64,000 nucleotides of DNA from assembly GCA_963678675.1 (NCBI GenBank), contig OY783199.1, positions 14,764,232-14,828,231 of the forward strand. Reading direction: 5' to 3'. Positions 56,034 to 64,000 of the stretch are shown piece after piece; the first letter of the stretch is position 1; each line of letters starts with the position of its first letter. Below the pieces are notes generated by a model that was not told where the DNA came from, ran no database searches, and worked only from the letters and a program-made list of their open reading frames with translations. A program made the position numbers and the translations under genes. This DNA comes from Xiphydria camelus. Its lineage: Eukaryota > Arthropoda > Insecta > Hymenoptera > Xiphydriidae.

Positions 56034-56400
56034 ATCCCGCGCAGAACCACACAGTTGCAGGGACCTTGACATTTACCTTCAGCCGGGCTTGGTCGGTACT
56101 CGAATCATTTACCTACCTATACCGGTAGAAGTCGAGTCGGTAGTTAGAGTTGGTGTTAATTCGGAAGATCGAAGCATTTAACCTCGAAACGTGAATTTGT
56201 GAATAATAGAAATTACTCACCATTATTTACAAATTCACGATTTCGAGGTTAAACGCTTCGATCTCCCGAATTGACACCAACTCTAACTAACGACTCGACT
56301 TCCACCGGTATACCACGGTAGATAAATGGCTCGAGTACCGACCAAGCCTGGCCGTAGGTAAATTTCAAGATCCCTGCAACTGGCCAGTACAGAGCAGGAC
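56034..56400. repeat. Large palindrome (GCAGGGACCTTG / CAAGATCCCTGC)
   Basis: Outer arms (CACAGTTGCAGGGACCTTGA..., CTTGGTCGGTACTCGA...) and inner arms (AGTTAGAGTTGGTGTTAATT..., CACGATTTCGAGGTTAA) are mirrored around about 56215. Partial relatives: 25040-25150 and 62850-63080; the inner part also at 5690-5930. Confidence 0.75.
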
Positions 56401-56460
56401 ATTCTGTACAGATCTATGCCATTTAATATCCACAGTGTTGTCATATTTTACGATACACCA

Positions 56461-56483
56461 ACCTAACCTAACCTAACCTAACC
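56461..56483 (-). repeat. Short TTAGG telomere-type repeat
   Basis: Four to five units of CCTAA on plus (TTAGG on minus), the insect telomere repeat. Too short to mean a telomere; an interstitial relic or chance. Confidence 0.5.
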
Positions 56484-57025
56484 ACGGATAATATCGTCGA
56501 AGACAACCAACTCGGTCCGGTCAGTACGCTTAAAAATTATCGAGAGGACTCGCCTACATGCTACGTTTGAGGATATGATAATACGGACGAGCGTGACATG
56601 TTAATTGCTGCTCCTATCAAGCCACATTCAAACGGTTAATATCGAAGTGGCAACGCTGTACATCGATCGAACGTTGATTAGCGAGATTGGCTGTTTTAAT
56701 GTTTAAAAATGGTGCAATAACCAAACTTTTATAGAACAATTTGGTTGTATTACTGTACTGTACCGAAACTGTAATCGAACTTTATACGATTTAACGTTTC
56801 ATTTTGGCCAATTAATTGTACAATTGTACAGTATTTCTAAACATAACCTTAAAGTTCTATATTTTTGAGTGTTGTGTCTCTTTATAGTTTGTGATTTGTT
56901 ATAGAAGGTAATGTATGGATATATGGTCATTGGCCATAATATAGCCATTATATAATATGGCCATTGTTCCACATTATAACTGCATTTTAATTGTTGCAGC
57001 ATTGTTTTGAAAAATACATAAAAAC

Positions 57026-58562
57026 ATGTATAAAATAGTCGAGACAATAGAGAGAGGTTCCAAGCAATTAACTGCAGTTCCCAAGGCTTGGGAGAAACAA
57101 GGGGTGCTTTTTTGGCCCAAAATGAAAGCAGAAAAACTTATTAAAATAGGAACCTCTATACCTGAGGATTCTTGGTTCCAAATGGGTTGTACATTAAAAA
57201 GAAACGGGCTAGAAACATACGGAACTGCCGAACAGGAATTACGTGCTATGCTTGAGAAAGAGGATTCGACTGAGGCAGAGGAACAAGAAGTAATAGTGCA
57301 ACGAAAAAAACGAGTTAGGGTTATTCTCCCAAAGAAAAACGCAGAATATGATTTTAATGAGGTAGCAGCGAAGGCTGCTTGCATGGTAGGTTTTTTTAAA
57401 ACAACTGCTTTTGATACATCGTCGGGTCAGTTCTTATTTGTTCCATATGCCATTATCTTGTTTCAAGTATGGAACAAACAAGCACTAACTCAACGATATG
57501 TATATAAATAATGTACAGTTTGTCCAAAAAGTCTGGAATAGTACCTTTTCCAAGTAAACAAAGCACCGCTGGGTGCAAAACTCTCTCTTGGTCACATATC
57601 TTTTTATTTTGCAGAATTCAGAGCAACTAGCAACGACTTCTAATACATTGCAATACAACATGTCAGAGAAGATTACAGTTGCTGATAGTTCTCCACAAAA
57701 TGTTATTTTTGTAGATACAGAGAAAATAATGAACGATAATTATTCGATTGAAGAATCATACAATTCCACTGCTACTGATGTTGTCACGAATGAAATATTG
57801 CAAGCCAATACTAGCACGTTAGATAATCATTTATCAACCATTATCGAAAACCAAGGAATAATTATAAATAACCAAAATGCTATAATGGAATCTATGAAAA
57901 ATCTTGGAACAACTGAGAATCAGTTAAAAATATTGCAGCAGTTATCAAAATTCGAGGCCATGACAGATGTCATTGCCGAGAAAATGTCGAACATTAGCAG
58001 CAATAAACATTGTTCATGTAAAAAATCTTCTCAGGCAGTCGAAAATGTTTACATAGATTGCATCGAAGCAGTTGAACAGTTGGATGCTTTAGAATCTAAG
58101 TTAAAAGACAAAGATGTAATGAAGGAGAATATAGAAAGACTTAGTTACGTTTGTGGAAAAAGAGGTGATGGCCATGGAATTAATAACTGTTACATATTAG
58201 TTGATAGGATGTTTTCCAGAAAATTCATGACCTTATGCTCGTGGGCTGGTGGCGCAAGAGGAGAAAAAGAAAAAGTAGCCTTTAAAATGTATAAAAACGT
58301 TATTTCGCTTTTTTTCAACGTCGTGCATTTGTCAGACAACAGTTTTACGCATAAAGACTGCGTGGATTTTTTTAAAAATGTAATAAGGAACTCGACCAGA
58401 AGAAGCAAAAGCGATTTGTCAAGAACGTCAGCTATTAAAAGAAGGTCCAAGAAACTAATTGCCCCAAATGAAAATAATGAAATGGAAGAAACTGAGAACA
58501 ATGACATTGCTGAAGAAGCTATGTTAGATGAAGATAACAATATGGGAGAGCAAAATAACTGA
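57026..58562 (+). CDS. Accessory protein of the CACTA-like element, DUF4806-like, two exons
   Basis: Exon 1 57026-57385 (ends ATG|GTAGGT), exon 2 57615-58562 (after TTTTGCAG); both are whole codons, 435 residues, no stop. The N-terminal part has KAWEKQGVLFWPKMKAEKLI and SWFQMGCTLKRNGLETY; the middle is polar with a CSCKKS pair; the C-terminal third has YILVDRMFSRKFMTLCSWAG and VVHLSDNSFTHKDCVDFF, which resembles the DUF4806 domain of repetitive arthropod proteins. The tail is acidic. I infer a DNA-binding or helper role by analogy with two-gene CACTA elements. The 3' end faces the transposase, 510 bp apart. The exact start is the first ATG of a long open frame. Confidence 0.75.
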
Positions 58563-59072
58563 TGCTTTATCTGATAGTTAAGTGAGTATATTATTGTATT
58601 GTATATCTTTTTCTATATAAAACCTATATCTATATAGTCTGTGTTAAAATTAAATATAAAATTCACGATGCTGTTTCGCTTTTTGTGATGACTAATATTT
58701 ATGATCAATCTGATCATACATATATTAGTCTCCCCAGCTAACTGTATACAAGATCACTCTGGATCTCAAGTATTACAGACTTCGCAAAAAGCGAAATGTC
58801 ATCGCGACTGTTATATTTCATTTTGAGACAGACATTATTAATTGTATTATTTTATAGGAATATTTATATATTTTATAGGATCAATAGGCCAGTACATTGA
58901 TCCACAAAGAAGAAAATATTGTTTTATTTCTATTTAATGAAGAGATGAAGACTGCACAATACAGGAATGATAAAGTTTATTTAGTTTTGATGTTACATAA
59001 ACATATAATAATACACATATGTTGACATAAGGTATCTTATTTTAATAAAATGTTTATCACTTTATTTATATT

Positions 59073-61201
59073 TCACTTTTCTAAATTATATATCAAAGGA
59101 ACGAATACAGTTGTTTCTCTATATTGTATAGCAACAACTTTACTTTTAATTTCAAAGACTGAATATAAATTTGAATGTTTATGTTGTACTCGGTTTGATT
59201 TAAAAATATTTAAATAAGAAGATTTGACAGGAATATCAAAAACTTCCTCCGTGTCTTTTACAGGAGAACCACAAATAAATGGCCTTCCGTCATTATTTAA
59301 TGATGCATAGTGGAAAGTAACAATATTATTGTTGTGAGTTAAAAACCATTTATTTGGGTAATCCGATGACAATGAAAATTCATCAAACTCTATTTTTAAA
59401 AAATGTCCTATGCCATTTTTTTTTTTTTAATATGGGAAAGCTTCTCAAACATATAGAATTATTCTGTATTGCGGAATCATTTTCTAACTTGATAATTTCA
59501 CTCATCCTTTTGGCAACCTGTGCCAGAGGCAAGTTACCATGTCTTAATAATTGTTTTATTTGGTACAGTTTATTTTCGAATGGATAAGTATTAAAAGTTG
59601 ATAAAGTACCAAACTTTCTAACTTCTTCGACCAAATGTGTCAAATTATGTACGTTGCTGGTGATGTAGTCTTCTCCATAGAAGTCTCTATAGTATTCTAC
59701 ATAATTATTAAGTAATGTTTCTGCTAAATCGAGAAAATGTTTGTATGAATTTGATGAGCATATAGCCACCCCACAAAAAAAAAGTAGAAAATGTAAATAT
59801 ATTTCGGGGGCCAAGATATCCTTAAGTATTACTATTCCTAGATAATACAAAAATGTGCGATATTCTGTACCCTTCCAGTGACACAAAACATCCAAACCAC
59901 GCACAGATCTATGAAACTCGCATGGCATTTTACATTTTTCCAAAAATTTTGAGACTGTATCTATATCTCTGGCGCACCATTTCGTCTTATAACTACCAAA
60001 GCTGCCATCTCTCCAGCCTAGCAAACATTTCTTCATGATACCTAAATCCAGTAAATGTAATGAGTCTCCTACAGGAAAGTCTTCAACCATATCTATTGGC
60101 AAAAGAAGTAAAGGAGAATCCTGCTTGTGATGTGATCCATATTTTTTAGCACGAAAATTGTCATTTGTTTTTCTCTCGCAGCCGGCTTTGGGAAAAAACA
60201 CAGTATGAGAAGTATGCGAGTATTCGCCGACGGTGGTACACTTTAAACATCCGTGTTTACTGTTGAAATTTATAACACCTGCAAAATCAATAAGGTATAA
60301 GTACCTATTCTCACTTTGAATTATTAGGTAGTTTTGAAGTAATGAATATATTTTTATTTACCTTTGATGAAGGCTCTAGCTGGTGAGTCGCATATAAAAC
60401 ATCTTAGCTTTACATCAATTAGAAGTTCATTTATCAGGAGTCCTTCCAAAAAGATTGTTTGGGCTTCAGTAACAAAAGGTTCCAGAAATGCCGTTAAACT
60501 GGAAGGCTTTCCTGTACCGCAGTATATGCCGATGACCATAGGTTTTACTTCAGGTAGTTCATGAATATTACAAAGTATCGGCCAAAATTCCATTTTACTG
60601 CTTTTGTGAATAGGCAAGCCATCCACATTTATATTTATACTAATACTTTTGGGTAAGTTTAGCATTGGTGATAACACTTGTCTCAAACAAACCTCGAAAC
60701 CATGATGCCAGTAATCGCCACTTCCAACCTTAGTCATAATGACAGCTTGGCAAGTCTTTAAAAGCGTTCTTGGATCTTGAGGAAGAATATCCGGTAAACG
60801 TTTATTTATACTTTTAAATAAATCCCTCAACGCCGAATGTGAGATATTAAATTGTACTGCCCACAGCCGAAGATCTCTTATAAACTCTGCGTTTTTTTCT
60901 ACCTCTGATATTACAGAATCATCTTCGTTATCATTCTGAAGCTCTATTAGCCAGTCATTTCTTTCTATCATATCTTCATCTTCTTGTTTTTCTGTAGTGT
61001 CGAAATCTATTCTATTTTTTTCCTCCTCGCTCACTACGGCACTATCTGTCTGTAATGCTGTCAGCTCCTGGGAATCATTTTCAGCCGTATTACTGTTATT
61101 TATGGACAAACTATCGCGCAATAAGTTTTCGTAAATTTTTTTAGTTTTCCTCCGAAATGCTCCACTTTTTTTTACCCGTTTCCATTTACTTAAGGATGAC
61201 A
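59073..61201 (-). pseudogene. CACTA/tnp2-like transposase, two exons, one homopolymer frameshift
   Basis: Exon 1 61201-60362 starts MSSLSKWKRVKKSGAFRRK (a further ATG lies at 61241). Exon 2 begins at 60278 after TTTTGCAG and joins in frame. Recognisable: ISININVDGLPIHKSS with MEFWPILCNI (probable first catalytic Asp), CFICDSPARAFIKGKGV (spanning the intron), HGCLKCTTVGEYS (Cys pair), and GDSLHLLDLGIMKKCLLG. Around 680 residues in all. A run of 13 T on plus (59416-59428) causes a shift; the +1 frame continues KIEFDEFSLSSDYPNKW and ends at 59073. The shift could be a real mutation or a sequencing slip. Otherwise the gene is open. Confidence 0.82.
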
Positions 61202-62301
61202 TTATTTTCAGCAAGACTGACAAAACTCGTACACTCAACACAACAAAATAAACTCTTAAAACGTGGCGTCAAATTAAGTATGGTTATGGTATGGTAGTTC
61301 TATAATGTTTCTTTATGGAACAAAAAGGCTTGTAGTAATACTTATTTGCTCTATAATGATTTTATAACAACTGTATTATTATTCTCTATAACTGCCTTAT
61401 AGAGCTTTTTCTCTTAAGTTCGATAGCAGCTTCCATATTTGCAATTTGCTCTCCGCAGCAAAATTGCTACTTAGCAACCCCTTACACAATAGTTCTATAA
61501 AGAAACTATAAGCGACATTACGGAATAATTGTATAAGAGTGTCACAGGAGATGGTATAATTCTATAAGGCACTATTTTGCATCGGTTTTACAGTAATTCG
61601 ATTCTATAAGCACCGTTGCTGTAAAATTGTGTTACTGTACACACTTATAGAGCTAAATTAGCAGTTATCTTATAAATGCTCTATAAAGTATGCTCTAAGA
61701 ACGTTCTTACAACAAATTTAAAGAACAATTCCGTTTCTGAAAGCAAAATAGTCTCATGTGCCACATTAATGCAACAATTCAGTGTTCCAGATACAACTAT
61801 AAAACATTAATAGAATATAAAACTCCTATAACTCTAAATTTATAGAACTAATTTGCTAGCTGGGATGCAAAACTCGCAATTTTCCTATGGTTCAAATGAT
61901 CGCGGACATACGGTATACTGTCAGTACAGGAAGACGATATATAAGGGGTATAGTTTCAAAGTGTACGATCTCCATGCTTCGTAAGCTTACGAAGCATGGA
62001 GATCGTACGCTTTGAAACTATACCCCTTAGATATCGTTAGCTTACGAAGCATGGAGATCATACACTTTGAAACTATACCCCTTATATATCGTCTTCCTGT
62101 ACTGACAGTATACATGTATTTTACCTCCAATATGCCGGAATTAAAAATCTTTAGAATTGCGGTACAATGCCACGGTAGGAATATCACGTTCTACCGACAA
62201 GACGTGCTTCGACAAAGTCTGCATCAACTTTGGCGGTATATTGGCGGCACTGCACTAATCCTGTGGCAGACTTTTCTATCTGGGAGTATTCAATAATATT
62301 A

Positions 62302-62415
62302 CCTTATCATGTTAATCCATTTCCTTCCCTCTTGTAAGTCAGCAGGGAACGTGAAAAATTTACAAAGATTTTGGTCACTGTAGTGTTTACAATCACGCAT
62401 AAAACACATTACCAT
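62302..62415 (-). pseudogene. THAP-domain first exon, right arm (intact)
   Basis: MVMCFMRDCKHYSDQNLCKF, then FTFPADLQEGRKWIN, ending ATAAG|GTAATA. It is the mirror of 54500-54613 but without the stop and with the donor kept. 38 whole codons. No further exon follows. Confidence 0.6.
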
Positions 62416-62849
62416 GGTTATAAATGACCATTAAACCGCTCAACCTAGAAAATAATAATTAAAAAAACATTTAAAAACACTCCTGAGAAAATAGTATTTT
62501 TCAAAAATTATAAAAGTTCATGAAAACAAAACATTGATATAACCTCATAACCTAACATACCTAAAAGGAGCAAAAAATATATTATACAGCTTACCTATTT
62601 TAAAATATTTGGGGATATCCTAGGTTTGACCAAACTTTACCAAAATATATAGCTCATAACCCTTATTTACGTCAAAATTAACGATACACTTGAAAAGAAA
62701 ACTCTCTTATGGACAATTTGCACGTAAAACCGATTTGTTTGGAAAGTTTTGTAAGCTCCGCCCCTTCGCGTGACGTCAAGACTTAGGCAGTCTATATCCG
62801 CCATGTTTCCGCTGCGCCGCGAGCGCCGCCATCGGTAATGAGTGGTCCC

Positions 62850-63080
62850 AATTGGCCAGTTTGAAATTACCTTCAGGCAGACTTGGTCGGTACTCGAGTC
62901 ATTTAATACCGGTAGAAGTCGAGTCGGTAGCTAGAGTTGGTATCAATTCGGGAGTGCAAAGCATCTAACCTCGAAATTATGAATTTGTGAATAATGGAAA
63001 TTACTCACCATTATTCACAAATTCACAATTTCGATGTTAGATGCTTCGATCTCCTGAATTGACACCAACTCTAACTACCC
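62850..63080. repeat. Palindromic repeat of the TTAGAGTTGG family
   Basis: GACTTGGTCGGTACTCGAGT..., then CTAGAGTTGGTATCAATTCG mirrored by TTGACACCAACTCTAACTA about 130 bp on. The same family as 56034-56400. Confidence 0.75.
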
Positions 63081-63339
63081 CGATAGCCAAGCGCGACTTT
63101 CACCCAAGCGTCACGCGGTGGCAGCACGTCTTGTTGGCACGGGAGCTTCACTGTGCCGCCACTGCGTGATTGTCACTGAGTGACGTTACTGGGATGCCAC
63201 TGAGTGAATAGATTTTGGACTGCTAAACTGCACGTCCTGGTTTTCGGTTATCGGTTATTGTGAGCATGAGCAGATTTATTCTCTTAACGTTAACACCACC
63301 TTGTTGAAATTAGTTTTTGATCCTCAAGAAGGCGTTATG
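63081..63339. other. No gene recognised
   Basis: Contains GCGACTTTCACCCAAGCGTC, similar to text at 47290, and CACTG(A/T)GTGA inverted motifs. Non-coding. Confidence 0.35.
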
Positions 63340-63495
63340 TACCGTATGTCCGCGATCATTTGAACCATAGGAAAATTGCAAGTTTTGCATGAGCACCCCT
63401 TTGGGTCTCCTCGTCCAATAGAATCACCGGAGAAGCGTGAATGCGCATGCGTAATCATCCGCGGGTGTTGGCGTCGTCAGCAAGTTCAGATCGGT
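63340..63495. repeat. Hairpin MITE family B, copy 5 (left half)
   Basis: TACCGTATGTCCGCGATCAT to GCAAGTTCAGATCGGTT, then the family sequence stops at the palindrome centre. Confidence 0.85.
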
Positions 63496-63521
63496 TTCAA
63501 TGTAACTTTTTGATCAAGGAG

Positions 63522-63688
63522 GCGTATTAGATTAAGAAGGTTTATTAGGTTAAGGAAGCGTATTAGGTTAAAGAGGCGTTGTTATTTAACGCGAGCGCGA
63601 GTTATTAATAAGAAAATTGCCGCGAAGAAGCTCTTGGAATTAAGAGCCTACAAGGATAAAGTGATATCGAGCTTTCCGCAAGGAAGGG
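63522..63688 (+). other. Possible exon with an 18-bp tandem repeat
   Basis: Three 18-bp units (GCGTATTAGATTAAGAAG and variants, 63522-63575) in one frame give a basic RIRLRK-type hexapeptide repeat, followed by NKKIAAKKLLELRAYKDKV and ISSFPQGR, then GTAAGTG, a good donor. The start is unknown. Could be a real 5' exon or chance. Confidence 0.35.
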
Positions 63689-63801
63689 TAAGTGTAATAC
63701 TTAATGCAATGAAAATATTATCACAAGGCATGTCCATCAAAAAGCATTATTATTTTTTCATATTCTTGTATTTCATATGGTTACAGGTCTAGCGCTCAGT
63801 C

Positions 63802-63945
63802 ATGCAGCCGTCATGGAACAATTGCCTTGAAGAGCTAGGCAATGTCCAACGACCCAAGGAACACGACCGCTTTGTCGACTTGGAGGCGAGCGACGAGAGG
63901 AAGAAGACCTGGAGCTATCCATCACTGCAGTTGCTCGGCTATCAA
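63802..63945 (+). CDS. Possible coding exon of an unidentified gene, runs off the window
   Basis: ATG at 63802 opens 48 codons: MQPSWNNCLEELGNVQRPKE, then HDRFVDLEASDERKKTWSYP, ending CAA|GTAAGT. The upstream acceptor is GGTTACAG (63780-63787). The exon has good splice sites and even codon use and leads out of the window. Product not recognised. Confidence 0.4.
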
Positions 63946-64000
63946 GTAAGTAATATTCTTGAGCTTCCAGTAGTCTGCGAGAAAGAAATTAATATTTCAT

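Larger units (their letters stand above)
55075..61864. mobile_element. CACTA-like (EnSpm-type) transposon with two genes
   Basis: Ends CCCAGGTAGCAATTTC and mirrored ...GCTAGCTGGG with GTTCTATAA next to each. ATG is duplicated at both borders (55072-55074 and 61865-61867), a 3-bp target site as expected for CACTA elements. Both ends carry many TTCTATA(A/G) and AAGAACGTTCTTA motifs (55080-55500, 61280-61860). It contains a plus-strand DUF4806-like gene and a minus-strand tnp2-like transposase, arranged convergently. Length 6790 bp. Nested inside is a palindrome at 56034-56400. Confidence 0.85.
54803..61914. repeat. Hairpin MITE family B, copy 4, split by the CACTA-like element
   Basis: Left part 54803-55074 and right part 61865-61914. 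Joining them at ATG restores the family B sequence ...GGTGCTCATG|CAAAACTCGC. Confidence 0.9.
54121..62794. mobile_element. THAP-exon foldback element, host of the nested insertions
   Basis: Left arm 54121-54802 and right arm 62107-62794 are long inverted repeats, starting TAGACTACCTAAGTCT and mirrored ...AGACTTAGGCAGTCTA. Each arm holds a THAP-type exon. The short middle includes AGCATGGAGATCGTAC inverted repeats (61960-62060). Hairpin MITE B sits in the left arm at a TA and is itself split by the CACTA-like element. The superfamily is not fixed; the THAP exon points to P-element-like relatives. Confidence 0.7.

Noticed and set aside
56461..56483. A telomere or a TTAGG-specific LINE insertion site
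   Set aside because: Only 23 bp of repeat, located inside a transposon, and no LINE end abuts it.
55075..61864. Assigning the 6.8-kb element to PIF/Harbinger because of the 3-bp duplication
   Set aside because: The transposase lacks the Harbinger motifs; DSPARAFIKG, CLKC and LLDLG blocks and subterminal repeats fit CACTA/tnp2 better.
62012..62296. A 94-residue gene on plus
   Set aside because: It is the mirror of the left-arm frame of the foldback element (54619-54790) and has no domain.

Overview
The window reads as a transposon-dense intergenic block from an insect, most likely a hymenopteran such as an ant. Signs of an animal genome are genes built from short exons with GT/AG splice sites, jockey- and R1-like LINEs with poly(A) tails, piggyBac with TTAA ends, a PIF/Harbinger with 3-bp target duplications, tRNA-type SINEs, and a short insect-type telomeric repeat (TTAGG on the minus strand). 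There is no operon, ribosome binding site, rRNA gene or CRISPR array. Hymenoptera is an inference from TE content, not proven. No complete ordinary host gene could be recognised.

Layout. 1-11 kb: a degenerate minus-strand jockey LINE (10.9 to 1.7 kb) is split by a plus-strand R1-like LINE (3173-9643) with a near-matching target duplication. The R1 itself holds a foldback insert and an LTR remnant. 11-20 kb: palindromic MITEs, two transposons carrying the same type of transposase C-terminus, a THAP fragment and a jockey ORF1 remnant. 20-31 kb: four copies of a CCCAGGTAGC-ended family, three of which carry a 5S-rRNA-like module; SINEs; a Gypsy gag fragment and a Gypsy integrase fragment with a TGTAAC-rich transposon between them. 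31-34 kb: a GC-rich LTR with its primer binding site. 34-43 kb: pogo-like MITE, SAP-domain MITEs, a Helentron endonuclease remnant, and a TIR element (37731-39699) that holds exons from two unrelated genes, one resembling mitochondrial fission regulators. 43-51 kb: a Tc1 foldback, a nearly complete piggyBac (44316-46856) and a complete autonomous PIF/Harbinger (47367-50983). 51-54 kb: a 510-bp tandem exon duplication of unknown origin. 54-63 kb: a three-deep nest, in which a THAP foldback contains a hairpin MITE that contains a 6.8-kb CACTA-like transposon with two genes. The last 500 bp may be the start of an unidentified gene.

How the parts work together. Autonomous units pair a DNA-binding or accessory protein with a transposase: Harbinger has a Myb/MADF-like protein plus a DDE nuclease, and the CACTA-like element has a DUF4806-like protein plus a tnp2-like transposase. 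Around them are non-autonomous derivatives with matching end types. Most coding copies have only one or two disabling changes, so the region was recently active. Four element families share ends starting CCC and dense short subterminal repeats, which suggests one superfamily.
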